A DNA stretch of 64,000 nucleotides from Uliginosibacterium aquaticum (GTDB lineage Bacteria; Pseudomonadota; Gammaproteobacteria; Burkholderiales; Rhodocyclaceae): the NCBI RefSeq assembly GCF_012972705.2, contig NZ_JABCSC020000001.1:744001-808000 (forward strand). Direction: 5' to 3'. Below are positions 34,867 to 44,302 of the stretch, in pieces; within the stretch, counting starts at the first letter, position 1, and the number at the start of each line of letters is the position of its first letter. The notes beneath the pieces were generated by a model that was not told the DNA's origin, did no database searches, and saw only the letters and a list, made by a program, of their open reading frames with translations. A program made the translations under genes and the position numbers.

Positions 34867-35348
34867 CGGCGACGCTCCAGAATCACCGTGGCTTCCGCCT
34901 GCTCTCCGGATTCCAGGGTGCGGATCTGCAGGCTGGTGACACGGGCGCCAGCGGTGAGGCGGATGGCATTCAGACTGTTGATGAGGCTCTGGCCGGCGCG
35001 CGCGTTCATCGTCATTTCCACGCGCTCTGCGCTCAGTCCGCGCAGCTCGGCCTGCACGCCCTGCTCGGCGAGGATGCGGAACACTTCACTGCGCAGATCT
35101 TCACCGCGCTTGGTCGGTGCTACCGGCGCAGCGTTCTTGCCGGCGGCGATCTCGAAGCTGTTCAGGGCCAGCTCGGGCAGTCGGCGGCGCAGGGACTCGA
35201 TGCGGCCCTGCACGCTGAAAAGACTCAGCAGATACAGGGCGATCAGCAGCACGATGCCACCGATGATCAGGACCAGTTGTTCGCGCCGATTGCGCGCGCG
35301 CCAGTAGCGCTCGGCGGCATTGCGCCAGAGGATCAGCTGGTCTTTCAT
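34863..35348 (-). CDS. gspM: Type II secretion inner-membrane protein GspM
   Basis: The 161-residue protein has a short cytoplasmic N-terminus, one membrane segment (about residues 24-44) and a periplasmic ferredoxin-like domain, as expected of GspM. It partners GspL to hold GspE at the membrane. It overlaps both gspL and gspN by four bases, so the three are translationally coupled. Confidence 0.9.
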   Translation of the reverse strand: MKDQLILWRNAAERYWRARNRREQLVLIIGGIVLLIALYLLSLFSVQGRIESLRRRLPELALNSFEIAAGKNAAPVAPTKRGEDLRSEVFRILAEQGVQAELRGLSAERVEMTMNARAGQSLINSLNAIRLTAGARVTSLQIRTLESGEQAEATVILERRR

Positions 35349-36403
35349 GGCTGCCCCTTGTCGATCTTGATGATCAGTTGTTCCAGCCCCTTGTCGGTGG
35401 TCTGGCTCTCAAAACTGATGCCCTTGCCTTGCAGGATTGGCTTGAGCTGGTTCGCGTCAGTCGTGGTGAGGGTGAGTTTGAGGCGCCCCTCTTCTGATTC
35501 GATGCGGGCTGGCTTCAGGCTCAGCCCGCTCAGGGCCGCAAACCGGGCCAGCTGATCGAGCGCATCCCCTCCTTGCTGGCCAGGCTGGCCACGGCTCTGG
35601 CGCCATTGCAGGATCGGATCGACGATCGGCACACCGGGATTGGCGGCCGCGAAGTTCTGGCGGATGGACTGGCGCAGGTTGGCCTCGCGGGCAGCAAGCT
35701 GGCGCCATTCCAGAACCTGGGCCAGCAGGTAGATCAGCGCTGCCGCGATCAGCAGCCACAGCGCCGGCTTGAGCTGAGCCAGTGAAAAACTGGCCTGAGC
35801 GCGGCGCAGGCCTGGCAGGCCGACGAGCAGATTCACGCGATTGATGGGCGGGGCCGTCAGCAAGGTGTCGATGGCCTGGGAGTCGGGGCACAGGGACAAC
35901 AGCAAGTCCTGTGAGGGCAGGAGACCGTACTCGCCGGGGGCGCGCTGGAAAATCCAGCCCGATGGGGTTTCGGCGTGCTGGCCGGGGGCGAGCAGGGCTT
36001 GTTCGGGGGTCAGCAGATCGGCCTGGCGCAGGCTGGCAAAATTCGCCAGCTGACGCTCCAGCCAGGCACGCTCACAGACCCATACGCACAACAGTTTGTC
36101 CTGACGTGCGCCGCTGACGATCACGCTGGCGGCCAGATCGCCGAGGGCACGATCTTCAAGGGCCTGGCGAATCAGCGCCGCTTCATGCTTGCCGGTGAGT
36201 GCGGGCAACTCGATACGATGCGCCGCCACCCGGCTGGCGGGCAGGATCAATTCCAGGCGGTCTGACGGGGGCAGGTCCGCGAGCAAAGTGGTGCCACGCG
36301 CCTGAGCCTGGCCCGAGCCATTCAGGCCGAGCCAGTCGAGCGGGGCATCCGTCAGACCTTGTGGCGGGAGGTGAACCCGCAACAGAGCAAATGAAGCAGT
36401 CAT
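35345..36403 (-). CDS. gspL: Type II secretion inner-membrane protein GspL
   Basis: The 352-residue protein has an actin-like cytoplasmic domain (about 1-215), one membrane segment (about 235-255) and a periplasmic ferredoxin-like domain. The ATG at 36403 (MTASFALLRVHLPPQG) fits the family start; the longer open frame would run into the terminator hairpin upstream. GspL recruits GspE. Here it is the first gene of the operon, although gspC usually is. Confidence 0.9.
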   Translation of the reverse strand: MTASFALLRVHLPPQGLTDAPLDWLGLNGSGQAQARGTTLLADLPPSDRLELILPASRVAAHRIELPALTGKHEAALIRQALEDRALGDLAASVIVSGARQDKLLCVWVCERAWLERQLANFASLRQADLLTPEQALLAPGQHAETPSGWIFQRAPGEYGLLPSQDLLLSLCPDSQAIDTLLTAPPINRVNLLVGLPGLRRAQASFSLAQLKPALWLLIAAALIYLLAQVLEWRQLAAREANLRQSIRQNFAAANPGVPIVDPILQWRQSRGQPGQQGGDALDQLARFAALSGLSLKPARIESEEGRLKLTLTTTDANQLKPILQGKGISFESQTTDKGLEQLIIKIDKGQP

Positions 36404-36475
36404 GCGTGCCGTGTGTTTGCCGGAAAGGCGGAAGTATAGGGGGATAAGCGCTGTGCTTTGCCTGCTTTTGCGGAA

Positions 36476-36513
36476 AATGACACAGCCTCGCAAGGCTGCG
36501 AGGCTGTGTCATT
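36476..36513 (-). terminator. Long perfect hairpin after the pectate lyase gene
   Basis: A perfect 16-pair inverted repeat (36476-36491 and 36498-36513) with a six-base loop lies 19 bases past the pectate lyase stop. On the minus strand the 3' arm runs into a short TTTT. It is likely a terminator separating the lyase from the secretion operon, whose first start codon is 72 bases further on. The remaining interval must hold the secretion operon promoter unless some read-through occurs. Confidence 0.8.
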
Positions 36514-36531
36514 CAGCGTGCAACAGGTGAC

Positions 36532-38172
36532 TCAGAGCTTGCCGGCGCCAGCGCTTGCCGGGATGGTGGTGGCCAGGTTGCTGGTGGCTTCCGGAGTGTA
36601 GGTGTAGAAGTCGGAAGGCTTGGCTGTGGGGGCGCCAGTAGTGGCGTTGATGGCATACCAAGGAGTGCTGCTGACTGTAACGTTGGTTGTGGTGACACCA
36701 GTGACGGCACCGCCGGCATCGAGTGCATTTTCATTGAGGATGTTGCCAACGTGCCAAGCATAGGCTGAACAGTATTCGGTGCTGGTGCTGGTCGTTGTCA
36801 CGCAGGCCGCAGTCTTGCTGCCGGACGATCCCTTGTACACATTTGCGCCGGTGGGGGTGCCATTACTCAGCTGAACGACGTTGTTCTCGACGTAAAGCTT
36901 TGCTCCTTGCGCTTGTGACCATGCCACTGACCATGGGTAGTTTGCCGAACTGCTCATGTCACCCGTGAAGTAATTGTTGAACAGATGAACTACGCCGTAA
37001 CGCACCAGAGGCTGACGTTGCTTAAGGTTCTGGAAATAGTTGTGATGCAAAGTTACTTTCAGTACCGAAGGGTTTTCGGCTGTGGTGCTAGCCGTTTCGG
37101 TGCTGCCGATCAACATCGACTTGTCGTGATCATGGAAGTGGTTATATGAGGCAGTCACGTAGTTGGCCGCTTTGGTGATATCCAGCAGGCCGTCGTGGTG
37201 CTGAACCTTGAAGTCGCTGCCGGTCCAGCCTGAGTCGGTCCATACCGACGGGTAGTCGTGATCGATACGGCTGCCGTCCGAGAATGTGTTGTGGTCGATC
37301 CAGACGTTGGTCGCATAGTTGACCGAAATGTTGTCATAGGCCGAATTCCAGCGCCCGGTGGTCGAATCGGTCGGATCCCATTGCGGGAAGAAGTCGAAGG
37401 CGTCTTCGAAACTGATGTTGCGGATCACAATGTTGGATACCACCGAGGTGCTGGAGCCGCCATCCAGTAAAAGCTGGCCGTGTACGATTTTGGCGTTCGA
37501 GCCTAGGCCGATGATTGAAGTATGGGACGGGATCGACAGGCGCACGACCTTCTTCTGGATATTGGCTGCGCACACGCGGGCGCTTTCCGGGGTGCCGCTG
37601 ACCGCGGTCGAATTGCCCCACACGCTGGGCGTATAGGCTGCGTAATATGCAGCCCAAAGTGCTGCTGTGGTTGTATAGCCATAGCTTGCGCAAGTCGAGC
37701 TGGCTGCGTTGGCGTAGGTCAGGTAGTCGTCAGCGGTCAGCTCAGTGCCGGCCTTGTTGGTATTCAGGCTGATTTCGCCGGAAACGTAGATGATTTTTGC
37801 GCTGCTATCGAGGCTGCCGCTGGCGATGCTGCCGTCAGCGTTGATGGTGGCGCTGTTGCCATAGAGGGCCTGAATCAGCTGGGCGCGGGTGCTGACGGTG
37901 TAGGTCTTGGCTGCAGTGGCGCTGTTGCCGCCGGTGGTGCCGGTGCCGTAAGTGGCCCAGCCCGTTGCGCCGAGCGAGCCGACCAGGGTGGCTGTGGCGC
38001 TTGCATTGCTGCTTGTTGATGCGCTGGATGCGGCTGTGCTGGATGAAGTACTGCTTGTCGAACTCGTGGTTGTAGTGGATGAGCTGCCACCACCGCCTCC
38101 ACCACCGCAGGCAACAAGGGCGGCCGCGGTGGCCAGCAAAAGGGCTATTCCGGGTTTTTTCTGGACAAGCAT
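36532..38172 (-). CDS. Pectate lyase (PL1 family), predicted surface lipoprotein
   Basis: The 546-residue protein starts with a lipoprotein signal ending in the lipobox LVAC (Cys22). A Gly run and a low-complexity Ser/Thr/Ala linker follow (about 23-65). The parallel beta-helix of PL1 pectate lyases comes next, with NVWIDHNTFSDG (Ca-binding acidic residues), DGLLDITKAANYVTASYNHF, and LKQRQPLVRYGVVHLFNNYF carrying the catalytic-type arginine. It should cleave polygalacturonate by beta-elimination. An AAGGAG site supports the ATG. Adjacent to a type II secretion operon, it is a plausible substrate, tethered to the cell surface by lipid rather than released. Confidence 0.9.
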   Translation of the reverse strand: MLVQKKPGIALLLATAAALVACGGGGGGGSSSTTTTSSTSSTSSSTAASSASTSSNASATATLVGSLGATGWATYGTGTTGGNSATAAKTYTVSTRAQLIQALYGNSATINADGSIASGSLDSSAKIIYVSGEISLNTNKAGTELTADDYLTYANAASSTCASYGYTTTAALWAAYYAAYTPSVWGNSTAVSGTPESARVCAANIQKKVVRLSIPSHTSIIGLGSNAKIVHGQLLLDGGSSTSVVSNIVIRNISFEDAFDFFPQWDPTDSTTGRWNSAYDNISVNYATNVWIDHNTFSDGSRIDHDYPSVWTDSGWTGSDFKVQHHDGLLDITKAANYVTASYNHFHDHDKSMLIGSTETASTTAENPSVLKVTLHHNYFQNLKQRQPLVRYGVVHLFNNYFTGDMSSSANYPWSVAWSQAQGAKLYVENNVVQLSNGTPTGANVYKGSSGSKTAACVTTTSTSTEYCSAYAWHVGNILNENALDAGGAVTGVTTTNVTVSSTPWYAINATTGAPTAKPSDFYTYTPEATSNLATTIPASAGAGKL

Positions 38173-38338
38173 GCTGCAACTCCTTTGGTTCTACGTCTTT
38201 GGTTATATGCGTCGGCAACGGGAAGTACCGTCCCACCGAACTTGTCGCCAAATATAGTCAGAACCAGAGGAAATTTGTTGACCGGTAACATTGTTTGATG
38301 TTTTCGGGAACAAAACTGTTGCGGCGAGCGCACAAAAG

Positions 38339-38370
38339 CAGAAACCCCGGCATCGCTGGCGGGGTTTCTG
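38339..38370 (-). terminator. Terminator after tRNA-Ile2
   Basis: A ten-pair inverted repeat, CAGAAACCCC/GGGGTTTCTG, with a twelve-base loop lies ten bases past the tRNA 3' end. On the minus strand it is followed by CTTTTGTG. This is a good intrinsic terminator for the tRNA gene, or for the rpoD transcript reading through it. Confidence 0.8.
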
Positions 38371-38379
38371 TGAATGGAG

Positions 38380-38458
<79 letters not shown>

Positions 38459-38466
38459 GATGCGTA

Positions 38467-38490
38467 CACGGCCACCCGTGGGCGGCCGTG
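38467..38490 (-). terminator. Hairpin downstream of rpoD
   Basis: CACGGCC (38467-38473) pairs with GGCCGTG (38484-38490), with further pairs in the loop. It lies between the rpoD stop and tRNA-Ile2. No U-run follows, so it may be a processing or weak termination site that separates rpoD from the tRNA. Confidence 0.5.
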
Positions 38491-38513
38491 CGGCAGTGAA
38501 ACGGGTGTGCGGA

Positions 38514-40481
38514 TCAGCCTTCGCCGTCGAGGAAGCTGCGCAGCTTCTCGGAGCGGCTCGGGTGACGCAGCTTGCGCAAGGCCTTGGCTTCGATCTGGCG
38601 GATGCGCTCGCGGGTGACGTCGAATTGCTTGCCGACTTCTTCCAGCGTGTGGTCCGTGTTCATTTCGATGCCGAAGCGCATGCGCAGTACCTTGGCTTCG
38701 CGCGGGGTGAGCGAGTCGAGGATTTCCTTGGTGGTGTCCTTCAGCGAGGAGTACAGCGCAGCCTCGGCCGGAGCCAAGGTGGCGGTGTCTTCGATGAAAT
38801 CGCCCAGGTGGGAGTCGTCGTCGTCACCGATCGGCGTTTCCATGGAGATCGGTTCCTTGGCGATCTTCATGATCTTGCGGATCTTGTCTTCCGGCATTTC
38901 CATCTTGATCGCCAGCGTTGCCGGATCCGGCTCGGCGCCGGTTTCCTGCAGGATCTGACGCGAGATGCGGTTCATCTTGTTGATCGTTTCGATCATGTGC
39001 ACCGGGATACGGATGGTGCGGGCCTGATCGGCGATCGAACGCGTGATGGCTTGGCGGATCCACCAGGTCGCATACGTCGAGAATTTGTAGCCGCGACGGT
39101 ATTCGAACTTGTCCACCGCCTTCATCAGGCCGATGTTGCCTTCCTGGATCAGATCGAGGAACTGCAGGCCGCGGTTGGTGTACTTCTTGGCGATGGAGAT
39201 CACGAGGCGCAGGTTGGCCTCGGTCATCTCGCGCTTGGCGCGGCGCATCTTGGCCTCGCCGGTGCTCATCTGCTTGTTGATTTCCTTCAGGTCCTTGAGC
39301 GGGATCTGGATGTGATCCTGCAGGTCGATCAGCTTCTGCTGCTCTTCCAGAATCGCCGGCTGCATGCGCATCAGCGTGGTGGCGTAGGGCGCACCGGAGC
39401 TGATCTCGCTCTTGAGCCAGTCAAGGTTGGTTTCGTTGCCAGGGAAGACCTTGATGAAGTGCTGGCGGCTCATGCCTGAACGCTCGACGCACAGGTCGAG
39501 GATCTTGCGTTCGTGCTTGCGCACGTTTTCCACCATGTGACGCACGCCGTCGCACAGATTTTCGATCTGGCGTGCGGTGAAGCGGATATTCATCAGCTCG
39601 GCGCTGATCTGCTCGTGGAGCTTGATGACGGTCTTTTCGTGCGGACCCTTCTTGATCAGCACTGGCATCATCTTCTCGACGAGCCCGCGGATGGTCTCGA
39701 AGCGCACCAGCGCTTCGGTCTTGAGCTGCAGCAGGGAGGCGCTGGCGGCGGCGTTGCCGGCGTCTTCGTCGTCCTCGTCGTCGGCTTCTTCTTCAGCGAG
39801 TTCGTCTTCTTCGACTTCCTGGGCTTCGGCCGCGGCTTCGGTGGCGTTCGGATCAACCAGCCCATCGACCAGTTCGTCGATGCGCATTTCGTCCTTGGCG
39901 ACCTTGTCGGCCATGCCGAGGATGTCGGCCATGGTCGAGGGGCAGGCCGAGATAGCGATCACCATGTGCTTGAGGCCTTCCTCAATGCGCTTGGCGATCT
40001 CGATTTCACCTTCACGGGTGAGCAGCTCGACGGTGCCCATTTCACGCATGTACATGCGCACCGGGTCGGTGGTGCGGCCAAATTCGGAGTCGACCGAAGA
40101 GAGCGCCTGTTCGGCTTCTTCTTCGGCGGCTTCGTCAACGGAGGCCGGCGCCACGCCATCGGTCAGCAACAGGTCTTCAGCGGCAGGGGCTTCGTCGAAT
40201 ACGCGAATGCCCATGTCGTTGAAGGTGGAGATGATCGACTCGATCTGCTCGGCGTCGACAAGGTCGTCCGGCAGGTGGTCGTTGATCTCCGCATAGGTCA
40301 GGTAGCCGCGCTCTTTGCCTAGGGCAATGAGGTTTTTCAGGCGGGTGCGGCGGACTTCGGCGTCTACGGTGTTGTCAGAAGGCGCAATGTCGATCGGCAG
40401 GTTCTTGCTTTTTTCCTTGCCCCGGGCTGCTTTGGCTTTAGGGAGATCTTTGCTCGTAGGTGTTGCTTTTTCCTTGGCCAT
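38514..40481 (-). CDS. rpoD: Primary sigma factor RpoD (sigma-70)
   Basis: The 655-residue protein has region 1.1 at the N-terminus and a non-conserved insert with a very acidic run (about residues 215-245). Region 2 includes [27 protein letters not shown] (core binding and -10 recognition) with regions 3 and 4 after it. Region 4.2 ends in the helix-turn-helix [30 protein letters not shown]. It directs RNA polymerase to housekeeping promoters. It is the last gene of the rpsU-yqeY-dnaG-rpoD operon, 54 bases after dnaG. Confidence 0.98.
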   Translation of the reverse strand: MAKEKATPTSKDLPKAKAARGKEKSKNLPIDIAPSDNTVDAEVRRTRLKNLIALGKERGYLTYAEINDHLPDDLVDAEQIESIISTFNDMGIRVFDEAPAAEDLLLTDGVAPASVDEAAEEEAEQALSSVDSEFGRTTDPVRMYMREMGTVELLTREGEIEIAKRIEEGLKHMVIAISACPSTMADILGMADKVAKDEMRIDELVDGLVDPNATEAAAEAQEVEEDELAEEEADDEDDEDAGNAAASASLLQLKTEALVRFETIRGLVEKMMPVLIKKGPHEKTVIKLHEQISAELMNIRFTARQIENLCDGVRHMVENVRKHERKILDLCVERSGMSRQHFIKVFPGNETNLDWLKSEISSGAPYATTLMRMQPAILEEQQKLIDLQDHIQIPLKDLKEINKQMSTGEAKMRRAKREMTEANLRLVISIAKKYTNRGLQFLDLIQEGNIGLMKAVDKFEYRRGYKFSTYATWWIRQAITRSIADQARTIRIPVHMIETINKMNRISRQILQETGAEPDPATLAIKMEMPEDKIRKIMKIAKEPISMETPIGDDDDSHLGDFIEDTATLAPAEAALYSSLKDTTKEILDSLTPREAKVLRMRFGIEMNTDHTLEEVGKQFDVTRERIRQIEAKALRKLRHPSRSEKLRSFLDGEG

Positions 40482-40535
40482 CAGGGTCCTCGGTGCAAGG
40501 CAGGTTAATTCTGAAGAACCGTAAATTCTAGGCGA

Positions 40536-42329
40536 TCAGGAGGTCTTCTGTCCAGATCTAAGCTGCTGTTTTAGCGTGGGAAGCTCTGCGTAACGGCGCA
40601 TTTCGGCCGTTTCGAGTGCTTCTCCTTCGGCCAAACGATGGCGCAGGCTGTTGAATTCATGATCGATCATGGCGATACGCAGGTTGGCGATATGGCCGTC
40701 CAGTTCGGCTTGCGCCGCTTTGCTGGAGTTGTGTGTGGCATCTTCGCGTGCTGGCGGAGTGTCCTCTTCTGGGGCGTTGAGCAGTTCGCGCAAGAGGGCG
40801 CGTTGGGCGTCGTCCTGGCTGCTCTGGAAGAGGGCTGCAATGGTAGTTGGGCCGAAGTGGTCGTGATCGTGTGCGTCGCGGAAAAGCTGGATCAGGGCGC
40901 ATTCCGTGCTGTCTCCGAGCAATTCGGGCAGATCGCCGGGCAGGCGGTCGAGCAGTTCGGGGTTTTGCGAGAGCAGGCGTAGCAGTTGGCGTTGGGGGCC
41001 TATTGGCGCACTGCGCCCGGCGCGTGGGCGTGCAGCGACTTTGTTGCGTGGGGGCGGCTTGATGCCGAGAGCGTGGGAGACTTCCTCGCTGCTCATGCCG
41101 GCGTCGTCCGCAAGCAGGCGGATGGTTTGCAGCTGCAGGATGGGGGCTGAAATCTTCGGGATCAGCGCCTTGGCCTCGTGGACGAGCTTGGCACGCTCTT
41201 CCGGGATTTCCAGGTTCAGGTCGCCGCGAAGTTCGCGTAGCAGGAATTCGGAGAGCGGCATCGCGTCATGCACGGCACGGTGGAAGGCTTCGAGGCCTTC
41301 GGCGCGGATGAAGCTGTCGGGGTCGTGTTCGGTGGGCAGGAACAGGAAGCGGACTTCACGGTCGTCGGCGAGTTGGTCGAGGCTGTTCTCAAGCGCGCGG
41401 CGCGCAGCCTTGCGACCGGCTTTGTCGCCGTCGAAGCAGAACACGACCTTCTCGGACTGGCGAAACAGTTTTTGGATGTGGGTGGCTGTGGTGGCTGTGC
41501 CGAGGGTAGCGACGGCAGCGCCGAAGCCGTATTGCGCCAGCGCCACGACATCCATGTAGCCTTCGGTGACCACGACTACGCCGCTCTCGCGGATGGCCTG
41601 GCGGGCCTGGAAAAGACCGTAGAGTTCGCGGCCTTTTTCGAACAGCGGGGTTTCGGGTGAGTTCAGGTATTTCGGCTCGCCCTGGCCGAGTACGCGGCCG
41701 CCAAAACCGATGATGTTGCCGCGCTGATCGAGGATGGGGAACATTACGCGGTCGCGGAAGCGGTCGTAGCGGCGCCCGGCGTCGTTCTGGATCACCAGGC
41801 CGGCTTCGAGCAGGGCGGGGCTGTCGTAGTCGCTGCCGAAAGCGCTGCGCAAACCGTTCCAGTCGTCCGGCGCATAGCCAATACCGAAAGCCTTGGCGAT
41901 TTCGCCGGTGAGGCCGCGCTGCTTGAGATACTCAATGGCCTGCGGCGCGTACCGTAGTTGTTCGCGAAAATAACGCGCCGCGCGGGTGGTGGCTTCGAGC
42001 AGGCTGCTGAGCTGGGCGCGGTCCTGCTGCGGCGCGTCGTCTTCCGGCACCGTGAGGCCACATTGCTGCGCCAGGTCCTTGATCGCGTCGCGGAAGGACA
42101 TTCCGCAGTATTCCATTAGGAAGCCGACTGCCGTGCCGTGGGCGCCACAGCCGAAGCAGTGGTAGAACTGCTTGGTCGGGCTGACCGAGAAGGAGGGGCT
42201 CTTCTCGTTGTGGAAGGGGCAGCAAGCCATGTAATTGGCGCCCCCCTTCTTGAGCGGCACGTAGCGCTCGATCAGGTCGACGATGTCGGTGCGGGCCAAT
42301 ACATCCTGAATGAAAGACTCGGGGATCAC
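40536..42329 (-). CDS. dnaG: DNA primase DnaG
   Basis: The 597-residue protein has an N-terminal CHC2 zinc finger (Cys37, His40, Cys58, Cys61). The RNA polymerase domain includes the TOPRIM motif VVVTEGYMDVVALAQYG and FCFDGDKAGRKAARRAL. The C-terminal helicase-binding domain starts after about residue 440. It makes RNA primers for Okazaki fragments. It lies in the macromolecular synthesis operon between yqeY and rpoD. Confidence 0.97.
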   Translation of the reverse strand: MIPESFIQDVLARTDIVDLIERYVPLKKGGANYMACCPFHNEKSPSFSVSPTKQFYHCFGCGAHGTAVGFLMEYCGMSFRDAIKDLAQQCGLTVPEDDAPQQDRAQLSSLLEATTRAARYFREQLRYAPQAIEYLKQRGLTGEIAKAFGIGYAPDDWNGLRSAFGSDYDSPALLEAGLVIQNDAGRRYDRFRDRVMFPILDQRGNIIGFGGRVLGQGEPKYLNSPETPLFEKGRELYGLFQARQAIRESGVVVVTEGYMDVVALAQYGFGAAVATLGTATTATHIQKLFRQSEKVVFCFDGDKAGRKAARRALENSLDQLADDREVRFLFLPTEHDPDSFIRAEGLEAFHRAVHDAMPLSEFLLRELRGDLNLEIPEERAKLVHEAKALIPKISAPILQLQTIRLLADDAGMSSEEVSHALGIKPPPRNKVAARPRAGRSAPIGPQRQLLRLLSQNPELLDRLPGDLPELLGDSTECALIQLFRDAHDHDHFGPTTIAALFQSSQDDAQRALLRELLNAPEEDTPPAREDATHNSSKAAQAELDGHIANLRIAMIDHEFNSLRHRLAEGEALETAEMRRYAELPTLKQQLRSGQKTS

Positions 42330-42383
42330 TCGCGGTGCTCAGGCTTGGGGTGAGGGCGGGCGAAGTTTCGCTTCGCCCGGGGG

Positions 42384-42830
42384 TCATTTTGCCAGTGCGG
42401 CCTTGACCTTGGCTGAGACGGCGGTCATGTCGGCGCGGCCGGCCAGTTGCGGCTTGAGGACGCCCATCAGCTTGCCCATGTCGGCCGGGCCGCTTGCGCC
42501 GGTCTGGCTGATCGCGGCTGCAACGGCCGCATCGATTTCAGTGTCAGAAAGGGCGGCAGGCATGTAGGCAGCGAGAACGGCGATTTCTGCACGCTCGATT
42601 TCGGCCAGATCTTCGCGCTTGGCAGCTTCGTACTGGGCTACCGAATCGCGGCGCTGCTTGATGAGCTTGTCGGCGATCGCAATGATTGCGGTGTCGTCCA
42701 GCGTGACGCGCTCGTCGACTTCCTTCTGCTTCATGGCAGCCATGAGTAGGCGGATGGCGCCCAGCTTGGCTGTTTCCTTGGCACGCATGGCGGCCTTCAT
42801 GTCTTCCGAGATACGTTCCTTGAGGCTCAT
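42384..42830 (-). CDS. yqeY: GatB/YqeY domain protein
   Basis: This is a 148-residue helical protein of the YqeY family, related to the tail domain of the amidotransferase subunit GatB; MSLKERISEDMKAAMRAKE starts it and PADMGKLMGVLKPQLAGRADM marks the C-terminal part. It may bind tRNA, but its role is unproved. The ATG at 42830 follows a GGAG site; the longer open frame would span the rpsU terminator. Its place between rpsU and dnaG is usual in betaproteobacteria. Confidence 0.92.
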   Translation of the reverse strand: MSLKERISEDMKAAMRAKETAKLGAIRLLMAAMKQKEVDERVTLDDTAIIAIADKLIKQRRDSVAQYEAAKREDLAEIERAEIAVLAAYMPAALSDTEIDAAVAAAISQTGASGPADMGKLMGVLKPQLAGRADMTAVSAKVKAALAK

Positions 42831-42864
42831 CTCAAACTCCGCTGAATTCTTGGGGTGGCAAGAC

Positions 42865-42898
42865 AAAAACCCGGCCACCCTTGCGGGCTCCGGGTTTT
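42865..42898 (-). terminator. Terminator/attenuator between rpsU and yqeY
   Basis: A nine-pair stem AAAACCCGG/CCGGGTTTT with a 15-base loop is followed on the minus strand by TTTTTGTC. It lies 47 bases past the rpsU stop. In the classic rpsU-dnaG-rpoD operon a partial terminator at this point lets more rpsU than dnaG message be made; the same use is likely here. Confidence 0.85.
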
Positions 42899-42945
42899 GC
42901 TTCATGCAGACGTGCTGGAGCGTGCCGCAGCGGCACGCATGCCGA

Positions 42946-43158
42946 TCAGTAGAGCTTCGGCGGCAGGGTCTGGCTGCGCAGACGCTTGTGCAGACGCTTG
43001 ACGGCCGCAGCCTTCTTGCGCTTGCGCTCAGTCGTGGGCTTTTCGTAAGACTCGCGAGCACGCAGTTCAGTCAGCGTGCCAGCCTTTTCGATGGTGCGCT
43101 TGAAGCGGCGGATGGCGACTTCAAACGGTTCGTTTTCCTTGACGCGTACACCAGGCAT
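42946..43158 (-). CDS. rpsU: 30S ribosomal protein S21
   Basis: The 70-residue basic protein [20 protein letters not shown] is a canonical bacterial S21, ending in the Lys/Arg-rich [20 protein letters not shown]. It binds the 30S platform near the anti-Shine-Dalgarno region. The ATG at 43158 has an AAGGAA site eight bases upstream; longer in-frame starts are not family-like. It is the first gene of the rpsU-yqeY-dnaG-rpoD operon and diverges from tsaD. Confidence 0.97.
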   Translation of the reverse strand: MPGVRVKENEPFEVAIRRFKRTIEKAGTLTELRARESYEKPTTERKRKKAAAVKRLHKRLRSQTLPPKLY

Positions 43159-43273
43159 TCTGTGTTCCTTGCTGGACAGACTATGTGAAGAGCTCGCCAG
43201 TTTATCTGCAAGTTTGCAAAATTCCAAGCCCCTTGTTCGGAGGCGGGGACGGCGATGCGATAAAATCGGCGTC

Positions 43274-44302
43274 ATGATGAAGCCTCAACTCGTTCTCGGT
43301 ATTGAAACTTCCTGCGACGAAACCGGCATCGGCCTGGTTGAAACCGGCCGTGGCCTGCTGGCGCACCGGGTCTTTTCGCAGATCGACATGCATGCGGCTT
43401 ATGGCGGCGTGGTGCCAGAGCTGGCTTCGCGCGACCATGTGCGGCGCATCGTGCCGCTGATCCGCGAGACGATGCTGGCAGCAGGGCGCGAATTGAGCGA
43501 GCTGGACGCCATCGGCTACACGACCGGGCCCGGCCTGGCGGGAGCTTTGCTGGTGGGCGCCAGTGTGGCGGAGTCGCTGGCGCTGGCACTTGATGTCCCG
43601 GCGATCCCGATTCATCACCTGGAAGGGCATCTACTTTCGCCGATGCTGTCGAGCGAGCCGCCGACGTTTCCTTTTGTGGCTTTGCTGGTGTCGGGCGGGC
43701 ATACCCAGCTCATGCGCGTGGGCGGAGTCGGCGATTACGCTTTGCTGGGCGAGAGTGTGGATGACGCGGCCGGTGAGGCTTTCGACAAGACGGCCAAACT
43801 GCTGGGCTTGCCCTACCCGGGCGGGCCGATTTTGTCGAAACTCGCTGGGCAGGGCGAGGCAGGCAAGTTCAAGCTGCCGCGCCCGATGAAAAACTCAGGC
43901 GATTTGATGTTCAGTTTCAGCGGACTCAAGACGGCAGTGCTGACGGCGACCCAGAAGGCGGATTTCACGCCAGAGCGGATTCCGGATCTGGCCGCCGAGT
44001 TTCAGGAGGCCGTGGTGGACGTGCTGTGCGCCAAAGCACGTGCAGCCCTTGCGCAGACCGGCCTGAGTCAGCTGGTGGTGGCGGGGGGCGTGGGCGCCAA
44101 CTCGCGTCTGCGTGAGCGTCTGCGGCGGGAAATCGGCAAGCGTGGCGGCAAGGTGTTCTTCCCCGAGCTGGAGTACTGCTCGGATAACGGCGCAATGATC
44201 GCCTTTGCCTGTGCCATGCGCATCGAGGCCGGCAAGGCGGCTGCGGCCACGGGGGGCGCGTTTGCGGTGCGCCCGCGCTGGCCACTGGCCGAAATCAGTT
44301 AG
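43274..44302 (+). CDS. tsaD: tRNA N6-threonylcarbamoyladenosine synthase subunit TsaD
   Basis: The 342-residue protein has the TsaD features: [11 protein letters not shown] at the N-terminus, HxxxH metal ligands at His115 and His119 in [23 protein letters not shown] and the C-terminal [16 protein letters not shown]. With TsaB, TsaC and TsaE it makes t6A37 in tRNAs reading ANN codons. Two adjacent ATG codons (43274 and 43277) can start it. It diverges from rpsU, a common arrangement, and its stop overlaps the convergent plsY end by eight bases. Confidence 0.97.
   Translation: MMKPQLVLGIETSCDETGIGLVETGRGLLAHRVFSQIDMHAAYGGVVPELASRDHVRRIVPLIRETMLAAGRELSELDAIGYTTGPGLAGALLVGASVAESLALALDVPAIPIHHLEGHLLSPMLSSEPPTFPFVALLVSGGHTQLMRVGGVGDYALLGESVDDAAGEAFDKTAKLLGLPYPGGPILSKLAGQGEAGKFKLPRPMKNSGDLMFSFSGLKTAVLTATQKADFTPERIPDLAAEFQEAVVDVLCAKARAALAQTGLSQLVVAGGVGANSRLRERLRREIGKRGGKVFFPELEYCSDNGAMIAFACAMRIEAGKAAAATGGAFAVRPRWPLAEIS

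Noticed and set aside
38460-40322. Plus-strand open frames opposite rpoD
   Set aside because: Antisense shadows of a conserved gene; one begins inside tRNA-Ile2 flanking sequence.
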